Shown here: one piece after another, positions 9,733-17,271 of the stretch | Layout of the letters: each line of letters opens with the position of its first letter | Numbering within the stretch: the first letter of the stretch is position 1 | NCBI GenBank assembly: GCA_045106235.1 | Contig: JBGCEJ010000010.1 | Location: forward strand, 62,001 to 126,000 | Direction of reading: 5' to 3' | DNA length: 64,000 nt | Source of the DNA: UBA4427 sp045106235 | GTDB taxonomy: Bacteria; Myxococcota_A; UBA9160; UBA4427 | Notes under the pieces: generated by a model | The model's input: the letters and a program-made list of their open reading frames with translations, nothing else | Databases searched by the model: none | What the model was told of the DNA's origin: nothing | Made by a program: the position numbers and the translations under genes

Positions 9733-9820
9733 GCTTGGAAGAGAGCTGTGCGCGTTCTGGGCGCACGTCAGCCCCAGGACTCATAGCCGATCTGACAGTC
9801 GAGGGAAGGGAGAAGGACGC

Positions 9821-10579
9821 TTGGTTCGGGCCTGGCGAATCGTAGGTGCGGCTTCCGTTCTTTTCGGATACTTCGTTCTCGCAGCCCCCATTGGCTACGC
9901 GCTTTTCGCGCTTTGGGCGGCGCTCCCGAATCCGAACCCAAGGCGGCGAGCGCGGCGGCTGCAGGGCATCATGAGCATCGCTTTCGCCTCGATGCACGCG
10001 ATTTTGCGCTGGCTGCGTTTAATTCATTTCAACCCGGCCGAGGTGGAGGGCGAGATCCCGAGTGGCCCCTGCGTTCTGGTGGCGAATCACCCCACCTTGG
10101 TGGATATCAGCGCGATGATCGCCTGTGAGCGGAATCTCGTGTTCCCGGTGAAGGCATCGCTGTTTCGGGCTTTCTGGGCGCGGCCCCTGTTGAAAGCGGC
10201 GGACCAGTTTGAGGCGTCTGAGCGTGATCTTTTCGGGATCGGTGGCGTCGTGGAATCGGCGATGGAGCGCCTCTCGCAGGGCTACCGCGTGATCATTTTC
10301 CCGGAAGGAACCCGTTCTCCGGCCGGAGGCATGCATCCTTTCGGTCGTATGGCCTTTGAGATCGCTCGGCGGCAGAATGTCCCGATCGTCCCGCTCGTGA
10401 TTACCTGCGAGCCCAGATGGTTGACCCGAGAGAACAGTTTCTTGAATCCGCCCGGGCCGCTGCCCCGAATGCGAATTCGTGTTCTGGAACCGGTGGATCC
10501 GAGCGTTGAGGGGTCGTCTAGCCGCACCCTCCGAGATATGATCTCGGCGCGCATCCGGAGCGAAGCGGGTTTGACGTAA
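9821..10579 (+). CDS. PlsC-type acyltransferase, ApeD-like
   Basis: I chose the TTG at 9821 because GGGAGAAGGA lies just upstream; the frame is open much further but that part is antisense to the halogenase gene. The 252-residue protein has an N-terminal membrane segment (VLFGYFVLAAPIGYALFALW), the acyltransferase motif NHPTLVD (a variant of NHx4D) and FPEGTRSP. It belongs to the lysophospholipid acyltransferase family. In aryl-polyene clusters, ApeD-type proteins are thought to link the polyene to a lipid carrier in the membrane. It is the first gene of the plus-strand pigment operon. Confidence 0.85.
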   Translation: MVRAWRIVGAASVLFGYFVLAAPIGYALFALWAALPNPNPRRRARRLQGIMSIAFASMHAILRWLRLIHFNPAEVEGEIPSGPCVLVANHPTLVDISAMIACERNLVFPVKASLFRAFWARPLLKAADQFEASERDLFGIGGVVESAMERLSQGYRVIIFPEGTRSPAGGMHPFGRMAFEIARRQNVPIVPLVITCEPRWLTRENSFLNPPGPLPRMRIRVLEPVDPSVEGSSSRTLRDMISARIRSEAGLT

Positions 10580-10688
10580 CTCACTTGCTTCCTGAGGGCA
10601 CAAACCCGTTTGAAGCGGACCGTCTGACGCATCCACTGCATCCGCCGGATACCCGCGAGAACCGCGGAACCCTCATTTACTGAGAGCC

Positions 10689-10712
10689 GTAGAAAGCCAC
10701 GTAGAAAGCCAC
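10689..10712 (+). repeat. Tandem 12-bp duplication upstream of the ACP gene
   Basis: GTAGAAAGCCAC occurs twice head to tail, ending one base before the ACP start codon. It occupies the position where a ribosome-binding site should lie, so it may alter translation initiation. Confidence 0.85.
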
Positions 10713-10713
10713 G

Positions 10714-10980
10714 ATGTCAGAATCGCTCGAAAACCGTTTGAAGTCGCTGATCGTTGAATCTCTTGCGCTTGAAGACGTCGAACCCGACGAAATCAAGACG
10801 GAAGAGCCTCTGTTTGTGGAGGGGTTGGGGCTCGACTCGATCGACGCGCTGGAACTCGCTCTGGCCATCCAGGAGGAGTTTGGTGTCGCGACTTCCCCGG
10901 ATGATGAGCGGAACCGTGAGATCTTCCACTCGGTTAAGAGCTTGGCCGAGTTCGTGCGCTCGGAATCGAACGAGACTTGA
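10714..10980 (+). CDS. Acyl carrier protein, ApeE/ApeF-like
   Basis: The product has 88 residues, the usual size for an ACP. The phosphopantetheine site is Ser42 in GLDSIDALEL. It is acidic throughout and helical. Only one ACP gene is visible, whereas typical aryl-polyene clusters encode two. The ribosome-binding site is weak and replaced by a 12-bp tandem duplication. Its stop overlaps an alternative TTG start of the following ligase gene. It should carry the aryl starter and growing polyene chain. Confidence 0.93.
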   Translation: MSESLENRLKSLIVESLALEDVEPDEIKTEEPLFVEGLGLDSIDALELALAIQEEFGVATSPDDERNREIFHSVKSLAEFVRSESNET

Positions 10981-11030
10981 TCCGGGGCGGGGTGCGCCCC
11001 GCTTCGCGATCGATCGCGAGAGGCTTCCGC

Positions 11031-12767
11031 ATGTCCGCGCTTCGCTTGCTCCCGAACGCTGAACTCGACCGACAGGTGGCGTTCGGCGAGGCGGGGAACA
11101 AGACCGTGCGCGAGCTGCTTTCGGATGCGGGCCGCATTGCGGCGGCTCTTCCCGAGGCCACGCCCGGTTCACATGTGCTGCTTGTCATCGATCGGGATCG
11201 CTACGCGATGGCGGTTTCCTTTCTGGGGGCCATCGCGGCGGGCCACGCCGTGGCGCTTCCTCCGAATTCACGGAGGGATTCGGTGCTCGCGGTGCATGAC
11301 CGAGAAGAGACGGTCGCGACGATTCATGACTCCGATGCGGGGATGCATTTTCGGTTTGAAAAGTTGCTCGAAGCCGGGGCCGGAGCGCCTCCGCTCCCCC
11401 CCGATTTTTCCGTTTCTGATTTGGACGCGCCGATTCTGGCAACGGTTTTCACTTCGGGCTCGACCGGGCCCATGGCCGCTTGGCCTAAATCGCCCGGGGC
11501 TTTGCTGGGCGAGGGGAGGGTGTTAGGCGATCTCTTCGACGTCTCCGCCGAGGAACGGATCGTCGGCACCGTGGCGCCGGGGCATATCTACGGGTTGCTC
11601 TTTACCGTCCTTCTGCCGCTGCTTCGGGGGGCCGCGTTTTGTCGTGATACGCCGCTTCACGCGGAGGCGGTGGCCCGCGCGGTTTCGACCTTTGACGCGA
11701 CGGTGCTGGTGACGGTTCCGGTTCAGCTGCGGGCGTTAAACGGACTTTCTTCGGAGGCGTTTCCGAATCTGAAGCGCGTGTTCTCCTCGACCGGCCCCTT
11801 GCCCGCCGATATTTCGGATGCTTTCCGCGCGCGGCATGGCCTCAGCGTGACCGAAATTTTCGGATCCACCGAAACCGGAGGGATTGCCTACCGCGAGCGC
11901 GCAGGCGAATCGCCCGGCGGTGACGAGTGGTGGACGCCGTTGACTTCGGTGCGGGTCTCGGGGGGGGCGGATGGCCGACTGCGCGTGGACTCGCCCTTTG
12001 TCGACCGGTCTGGGTTCGAGACGGAGGATCTCGTTCGCATCGAGGAGGATGGTCGATTTACCCATCTTGGGCGCGCGGATGGCGTCGTGAAGATCGGGGG
12101 GCGACGGGTTCAGGTGGGCGAAGTCGAGGAGTGCATTCGACAGCATGAGAGCGTGATTGACGCGGCGGTCGTTGCCGTCCCCGCTTCGGGCGCGCGGGGG
12201 CATCAGCTCCTGGCGGCGATCGTTCCAGAGACGGCCTCGACGGATGAAATTCGCAAGGCGCTGCTGAAGCGGTTCGAACCTTCTTGCCTGCCAAGGCGGA
12301 TGCTTCGCGTGTCTGCGCTGCCCCGGGAAGAAAACGGCAAGCTCTTGCGTGCGCGCCTACTTCGACTCTTCGGTCTTCGCGCGGATGGTCATGCTGAGAA
12401 TTGGAAGATGGATTGGCGGCCCGCTGTTCGGAGCCGGGATGGCGAAGCCGAACGCGTTGAAGTGGAAGTCGACCTCCCCGACGACTACGCGTGGTTCGAA
12501 GGCCATTTTGACGACTACGCGGTCCTGGCCGGGGCGGCGCAGCTCAAGGAGCTGATTTTGCCCGCGGTCGAAAGCGCGTTTCCGGATCTTGGCCGCTTGG
12601 AATCCATGAACCGGGTGAAGTTCCTCGAGCGGATCGTGCCGGGTGCTGCGCTGCGAATCACGCTGGTTCACGAAGATTCCTCCGCGCGGGTGCAGTTTCG
12701 AATCGATGAGCGCGACGGGGCCACCTGCTCTGCGGGGCATTTGATTTTCGCCGGGCCCGATGCATGA
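11031..12767 (+). CDS. AMP-dependent ligase fused to FabZ/ApeI-like dehydratase
   Basis: I chose ATG 11031 because GAGAGG lies 8 nt upstream; a TTG at 10977 overlapping the ACP stop is possible. The 578-residue protein has an adenylation domain with P-loop TSGSTG (141-146) and C-terminal Lys in ENGKLLRARL. Residues about 465-575 form a hotdog dehydratase-like domain with GHF at 491-493. This combines ApeH (aryl-acid:ACP ligase) and ApeI (dehydratase) in one chain. The usual PVLPG after GHF reads AVLAG, so dehydratase activity is uncertain although the His is kept. It likely loads 4-coumarate, cinnamate or hydroxybenzoate onto the ACP. ATGA overlap joins it to the glycosyltransferase. Confidence 0.88.
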   Translation: MSALRLLPNAELDRQVAFGEAGNKTVRELLSDAGRIAAALPEATPGSHVLLVIDRDRYAMAVSFLGAIAAGHAVALPPNSRRDSVLAVHDREETVATIHDSDAGMHFRFEKLLEAGAGAPPLPPDFSVSDLDAPILATVFTSGSTGPMAAWPKSPGALLGEGRVLGDLFDVSAEERIVGTVAPGHIYGLLFTVLLPLLRGAAFCRDTPLHAEAVARAVSTFDATVLVTVPVQLRALNGLSSEAFPNLKRVFSSTGPLPADISDAFRARHGLSVTEIFGSTETGGIAYRERAGESPGGDEWWTPLTSVRVSGGADGRLRVDSPFVDRSGFETEDLVRIEEDGRFTHLGRADGVVKIGGRRVQVGEVEECIRQHESVIDAAVVAVPASGARGHQLLAAIVPETASTDEIRKALLKRFEPSCLPRRMLRVSALPREENGKLLRARLLRLFGLRADGHAENWKMDWRPAVRSRDGEAERVEVEVDLPDDYAWFEGHFDDYAVLAGAAQLKELILPAVESAFPDLGRLESMNRVKFLERIVPGAALRITLVHEDSSARVQFRIDERDGATCSAGHLIFAGPDA

Positions 12768-13534
12768 CAGAGTTTCGTTGCTGTGCGGTTGTGCCGACCT
12801 TTGAAAACCCTGAAACGATCCGATCCGTTGTGGAGTCGATTCGGGGGCATCTCGCGGACGTGATCGTGATTGATGACGGCAGCTCCCAGGCTGGGCGGGA
12901 GGCCTGTGCGGCCCTTGCGCGGGAAGGTCTCGCGGAGGTGACGCATCTCGCTGAGAATCGCGGCAAGGGGGCGGCGATGCGCGTGGGCTTTGCGGAAGCG
13001 GCGCGCTTAGGATTTAGCCATGCGTTTCAGATTGACGCGGATGGTCAGCATGATGCCGATGCGATCCCCGCCTTTATCGCGGCGGCGCAAGGCCAGCCTG
13101 CAGCCGCCGTGTTTGCGCGGCCCGTCTATGACGAGACGATTCCGCAGGCGCGGCGGATCGCTCGAAAGATCACACATTTTTGGGTGGACCTCGAGGTGGG
13201 GCGCGGCGTGATCGACGATGCCCTGATCGGCTTTCGAATTTACCCGCTCGCCGCCACGCGGTCGTTGGGGCTTGTCTGTGACCGGATGGCTTTTGATGTC
13301 GAGGCCGCGGTGCTGCTGGCCTGGGCGGGCGTGCCGATCGTGAACCTGCCGGTTCGCGTGCGTTACCTGACAGCGGAGGAGGGCGGGCGTTCGCATTTTC
13401 ACGTTGTTCGAGACAACGCTCGTTTGGCTTGGCTGCATTGTCGCCTCTGCACGACGGCTTCGATTCGCTTCTGCTTTGGTCGTCCCGCGCGGCGACAGCG
13501 CCCGACCTCGTCTTCATTTTCGGAGTCCTCATGA
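12764..13534 (+). CDS. Family 2 glycosyltransferase, ApeJ N-terminal half
   Basis: The 256-residue protein has a GT-A fold signature: VVPTFENPETIRSVVESI, then VIVIDDGS and the metal-binding DADGQHD. In many aryl-polyene clusters ApeJ is a single glycosyltransferase-acyltransferase fusion. Here the two activities sit in separate genes that overlap by ATGA, so they are still likely made as a pair. It may add a sugar to the polyene-lipid conjugate. A polyprenyl-phosphate sugar transferase is another possibility. Confidence 0.87.
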   Translation: MTEFRCCAVVPTFENPETIRSVVESIRGHLADVIVIDDGSSQAGREACAALAREGLAEVTHLAENRGKGAAMRVGFAEAARLGFSHAFQIDADGQHDADAIPAFIAAAQGQPAAAVFARPVYDETIPQARRIARKITHFWVDLEVGRGVIDDALIGFRIYPLAATRSLGLVCDRMAFDVEAAVLLAWAGVPIVNLPVRVRYLTAEEGGRSHFHVVRDNARLAWLHCRLCTTASIRFCFGRPARRQRPTSSSFSESS

Positions 13535-14454
13535 GCGCGTCGGCGGAGCGAGGCGAGGCCGCATGGCTTAGCCAGCGCGAACGCGGGACCGTTGCGGCGC
13601 TCCGGCTTGCCACGATCTGGGCGACGCTTCTCGGGCGTCGATTGTCGCGGCCGATGGTCCATTTGATCGCGCTCTACTACGCCCTCTTTGACAAAGAGGT
13701 GAAGCGCGTCTCTCGGGCTTGGTTCACTCGGTTGACGGGAGAGGCGCCCACATTCAGTCGCGTCTATCGCCATATTCTCACCTTTGTGCAGGTCACGCTC
13801 GATCGGCTCTATTTTACTTCGGGACGTGTGGCGCCCTTCGCGATCACGCGGACCGGCAACCAGCATTTGCTCGCGCAAGCGCGCTCGGGCCAAGGGGCGA
13901 TTTTGCTCGGCGCCCACGTGGGGAGCTTCGAGGCCATGCGCGCTTCGGGCGGTGACGAGCGGATGCCGATCTCGATCGTGGGGACCTGGGAGAACGCAAA
14001 GATGATCAATGCTTTGTTGAGTTCTTTCGATCCCGAGATGCCGGCTCAGGTAGTGCATACCGGAGGTGATCCCGTGAGCCTTGCGCTCACGTTGCGGGAA
14101 CGGATTGCGGAGGGGCATCTGCTGGCGATGATGGCAGACCGAGTGGGGCCGAACGAAAAAACCGTCGAGGTTGATTTCTTCGGCGAGAAGGCGTCTTTTG
14201 CCGCGGGTCCCTTTCTGCTGGCCTCGGTTCTGAAATGCCCCGTCTTCATTGTTTTCGGGATTTATACCGAGCCGAATCGCTACGATTTGTACTGTGAACC
14301 CTTCGCGGAGAAGATCGTTTTGCCGCGAGGGGACCGCGAAGCAGGGCTGGAAAAAGCCGTGACGGAGTACGCCGCGCGTTTAGAGAGCTACGCTCGTAGG
14401 GCGCCCGAGAACTGGTTCAACTTTTTCGACTTCTGGGAGAAGCCGACTCGATGA
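13531..14454 (+). CDS. LpxL/HtrB-type acyltransferase, ApeJ C-terminal half
   Basis: The start at ATG 13531 gives an ATGA overlap with the glycosyltransferase stop; an in-frame upstream start at 13429 would overlap that gene by 100 nt. The 307-residue protein belongs to the lipid A late acyltransferase superfamily. It has the motif GAHVGSFE (the Hx4E active site) and the later region MMADRVGPN. It lies between the glycosyltransferase and the ammonia-lyase, as in other aryl-polyene clusters. It probably acylates the polyene glycolipid anchor. Confidence 0.86.
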   Translation: MSASAERGEAAWLSQRERGTVAALRLATIWATLLGRRLSRPMVHLIALYYALFDKEVKRVSRAWFTRLTGEAPTFSRVYRHILTFVQVTLDRLYFTSGRVAPFAITRTGNQHLLAQARSGQGAILLGAHVGSFEAMRASGGDERMPISIVGTWENAKMINALLSSFDPEMPAQVVHTGGDPVSLALTLRERIAEGHLLAMMADRVGPNEKTVEVDFFGEKASFAAGPFLLASVLKCPVFIVFGIYTEPNRYDLYCEPFAEKIVLPRGDREAGLEKAVTEYAARLESYARRAPENWFNFFDFWEKPTR

Positions 14455-16034
14455 GTTCCGCAGAAAAAGAACCCCTGGCGGTCTCAGGTTCAAACGCCGC
14501 GGGGAAGAGGCCCGACGCGATTCCCGGCGCCTCGGCCACAGATTGGGCTGTCGGCGAGGGCACGCTCGGCATCTCGGACTTGGTCCGCCTCGCAAAGGGC
14601 GAAGGCCGCGCCATTCTTTCCGAAGGTGCGCAGGCACGGATCAGCCGAAGTGCTGAGGTCTTTGCGAAACTCCACGCTCGGGGGGATGCGATCTACGGCG
14701 TGACGACGAGCGTGGGAGGCTCGGTGGGAACGGCGGTTCCTAAGGCGCAGTCTGCAGACCTTTCCTTGAACGTCTTGCGCATGCATGGCTGTGGTTTTGG
14801 ACGCATCCTGGATGAGGTTGAAGCCTCGGCCGTCATCTTGGTGCGCCTTTCTTCGTTGTCGCACGGGATGAGCGGAATCCGCTTGGTCGTCGCCGAGCGT
14901 CTCGTTGAATTGCTGGATCGCGGCATCCTCCCTCAAATTCCTTCGGAAGGCTCGGTGGGCGCGAGCGGGGATCTCACACCCCTGTCCTACGTGGCCGCTT
15001 TGTTGGTGGGCGAACGTGAGGTCTTCTACCGCGGTGAGTCGCGTATCGCGAGCGAAGTGCTCGAGGAAGTTGGGCTGCCCGCCCTCCGGCTCGACCCCAA
15101 AGAGGCGCTGGCCTTGATGAACGGGACGAGTGTTGCGACGGCGATCGCTTGTCTTGCTTGGGACCGCGCGCGGAGACTCGCGCGGGTGGCGTCTTCGGTG
15201 GCCGCTGCAACCACCTTGGCCATTGATGGAAACGCGACGCATTTCGATGCGCGGATTCATGCGGCGAAGCCCCACGCGGGGCAGAAGCAGGCGGCCGACT
15301 GGATTCGGGCTGATCTCGAGGGCATGCCTTCGCCGGGCGCTTCGACGCGTCTTCAGGATCGCTATTCCGTGCGCTGTGCGCCGCATGTGATCGGCGTTTT
15401 GGTGGACTCGCTTTCCTGGGCCGAGACGCTCTTGGAAACGGAACTGAATGGGGTGAGCGATAACCCCATCGTCGACGTGGAGGCGGAGGAAGTCCTTCAC
15501 GGCGGGAATTTCTATGGCGGCCATGTGGCGCAGGCCTGCGATAGCTTGAAGACCGCCGTGGCGAGCGTGGCCTGCTTGCTGGATCGCCAGGTGATGCTGT
15601 TATGTCATCCTGAAGAGAACGGCGGACTGCCGACGGATCTGGTCGGAGTGGAGGGGCCGGAAGCCTGCGCGCATAATGGATTTAAGGCGGCGACGATTGC
15701 GGCTTCGAGCATGGCCGCCGAAGCCATGAAGCTGACGATGCCCGCGAGCGCCTTTAGTCGGAGCACCGAGCTGCATAACCAGGACAAAGTTCCGATGGCG
15801 ACGACGGCGGCGCGGGATTTACTGCGGATGGTGGAGCTCGCGGAGCAAGTTCTGTCGATCGCGCTTCTGGCGACCTGCCAGGCGATGGATTTGCGCGGTC
15901 TAGGGGGCGAAGGGGCCCTTGCGGAGATGCGGGAGACGATTCGGGCTGAAGTGCCGCGGGTTGTCGAAGATCGGCGAATGGATCTCGACTGGGCCTCGGT
16001 TCTTGCGATGCTTCGGGGCGGTCGACTCGGATGA
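14451..16034 (+). CDS. HAL/TAL-type aromatic amino-acid ammonia-lyase
   Basis: The 527-residue protein is a full-length member of the histidine/phenylalanine/tyrosine ammonia-lyase family. The MIO prosthetic group should form from Ala171-Ser172-Gly173 in SVGASGDLTPLSY. Tyr82 in IYGVTTSVGG is the expected catalytic base. At the substrate-selectivity pair, by-eye alignment gives Met111-His112. HAL normally has Ser-His, TAL His-Leu and PAL Phe-Leu, so specificity is uncertain. In flexirubin and related clusters such enzymes make 4-coumarate from tyrosine as the polyene starter, which is the favoured role. It overlaps both neighbours by ATGA. Confidence 0.92.
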   Translation: MSSAEKEPLAVSGSNAAGKRPDAIPGASATDWAVGEGTLGISDLVRLAKGEGRAILSEGAQARISRSAEVFAKLHARGDAIYGVTTSVGGSVGTAVPKAQSADLSLNVLRMHGCGFGRILDEVEASAVILVRLSSLSHGMSGIRLVVAERLVELLDRGILPQIPSEGSVGASGDLTPLSYVAALLVGEREVFYRGESRIASEVLEEVGLPALRLDPKEALALMNGTSVATAIACLAWDRARRLARVASSVAAATTLAIDGNATHFDARIHAAKPHAGQKQAADWIRADLEGMPSPGASTRLQDRYSVRCAPHVIGVLVDSLSWAETLLETELNGVSDNPIVDVEAEEVLHGGNFYGGHVAQACDSLKTAVASVACLLDRQVMLLCHPEENGGLPTDLVGVEGPEACAHNGFKAATIAASSMAAEAMKLTMPASAFSRSTELHNQDKVPMATTAARDLLRMVELAEQVLSIALLATCQAMDLRGLGGEGALAEMRETIRAEVPRVVEDRRMDLDWASVLAMLRGGRLG

Positions 16035-16435
16035 GTTCGATTCGGGCCCGCGTGGAGTTCGAAGTTCCGTTTCATGACTGCGACCCGCTGCAGATCGTTT
16101 GGCATGGGCGCTATTTCGAATATTTCGAACTGGCTCGCACGCAACTGTTCCGCGAGCGTCAACTCGATATTCCGGCTGTTCGCGATCTGGGGCTGCGGAT
16201 GTACGTCGCCGACGTGCGCTGTCGTTTTACCTCGCCTCTGACGTACGGCGACCGGGTAGAGGTGGTGGCGATCGCGAAGGAAGCGAGTCCTTTGATCCGG
16301 ATTGCGTATGCTGTCCGCAATCTGACAAAGGACCGACGCAGCGCGCGAGGACATTGCGTTCTCGCGACGACGGACGCCCAGGGCGAGCTTCTCACGGAGA
16401 CGCCGGAAATTATCCGCGAGCGCCTTCTCGGTTAG
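16031..16435 (+). CDS. 4HBT-family acyl thioesterase, ApeK-like
   Basis: The 134-residue protein is a single hotdog domain with the 4-hydroxybenzoyl-CoA thioesterase signature around HDCDPLQIVWHGRYFEYFE, where Asp serves as catalytic acid. It overlaps the ammonia-lyase by ATGA. In aryl-polyene clusters ApeK-type thioesterases hydrolyse or edit acyl-ACP/CoA intermediates. Length and context agree with that role. Confidence 0.9.
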   Translation: MSSIRARVEFEVPFHDCDPLQIVWHGRYFEYFELARTQLFRERQLDIPAVRDLGLRMYVADVRCRFTSPLTYGDRVEVVAIAKEASPLIRIAYAVRNLTKDRRSARGHCVLATTDAQGELLTETPEIIRERLLG

Positions 16436-16482
16436 GCGCGGGGATTGATCTCCAGCGGACGGCGAGGCGAAGGGGGAATGGG

Positions 16483-17271
16483 GTGAAGGCCGGCTTGCGT
16501 ACACATCTTCGAAGGGGTCGGCCTTTCGTGAGGTTGATCGCGCTCGGGGCGGTTTTTTGTTTTTCGCTGTTGGCTTCGTTTGGAGCGGCCCTTTCGGCGA
16601 AGGCCGACGAGCCGAAGTCGGTCAAGGAACTCCTCGCCGCTTTTCGTGAGATGCCCGGTTTCGAGGCGCGCTTCGTCGAGGATAAGCATCTGGCGCTGCT
16701 CGCGATTCCTTTGCGCAGTGAGGGGCGGCTTTATTTCGCGCCTCCGGCGCTGCTTCTGCGGGATGTTCTTTCGCCGTCGCCGCAGCGGGTGCTCCTGCAG
16801 GGGAACCAGGTGCGTCTGTCCTCGGGGCCGGGAGCCAATGGTGCGAGCGATCCCAGTGGCGTTGTCCGCGAGCAGGTCATCGACCTTTCGGCGCGACCTG
16901 AAATCAGGCCGTTGGTTGAATCTGTGCTTTGGTTGTTAAGCGGCGATGAGGCCGCTCTGGAAGGTGCCTTCGAAATCGAATTCGTGCCGTCTAAGTTGGA
17001 AGCGGATACGTTGGAAGCGGAATCCGGGGGAGACGAGTGGATACTGCGTTTGATTCCCCGAGACGACGCTCTCGCTCAACTGCTCGCACGCCTTGTTGTT
17101 CGCGGTCGTGGAATGGAAACGACTGAAATCGCCGTCGAGGAAAGTTCGGGCGATCGCTCTGTGATGCGTATCCTGGAGCCGAATCCCGCGCGTGTGTTCT
17201 CCGAGGCGGAGCGCGAGTCGATCTTTGGGACCCGGGAGAAGGCTGAACGCGCCGCGGTCCGGAATGAGTAA
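16483..17271 (+). CDS. LolA-like periplasmic lipoprotein carrier, ApeL-like
   Basis: I prefer the GTG at 16483 with AGGGGG 6 nt upstream; a GTG at 16528 with GAAGGGG would give a cleaner signal peptide. The protein has about 262 residues. A hydrophobic segment ends in SAKA, predicting export to the periplasm. The mature part begins with a LolA-like region (LLAAFREMPGFEARFVEDKH) followed by beta strands (EGRLYFAPPALLLRD). ApeL-type LolA homologues are thought to chaperone the lipid-linked pigment to the outer membrane. The stop lies inside the start region of the MMPL gene. Confidence 0.85.
   Translation: MKAGLRTHLRRGRPFVRLIALGAVFCFSLLASFGAALSAKADEPKSVKELLAAFREMPGFEARFVEDKHLALLAIPLRSEGRLYFAPPALLLRDVLSPSPQRVLLQGNQVRLSSGPGANGASDPSGVVREQVIDLSARPEIRPLVESVLWLLSGDEAALEGAFEIEFVPSKLEADTLEAESGGDEWILRLIPRDDALAQLLARLVVRGRGMETTEIAVEESSGDRSVMRILEPNPARVFSEAERESIFGTREKAERAAVRNE

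Noticed and set aside
8915..9820. N-terminal extension of the acyltransferase frame
   Set aside because: This part is antisense to the halogenase-like gene; a TTG start with a strong ribosome-binding site lies at 9821.
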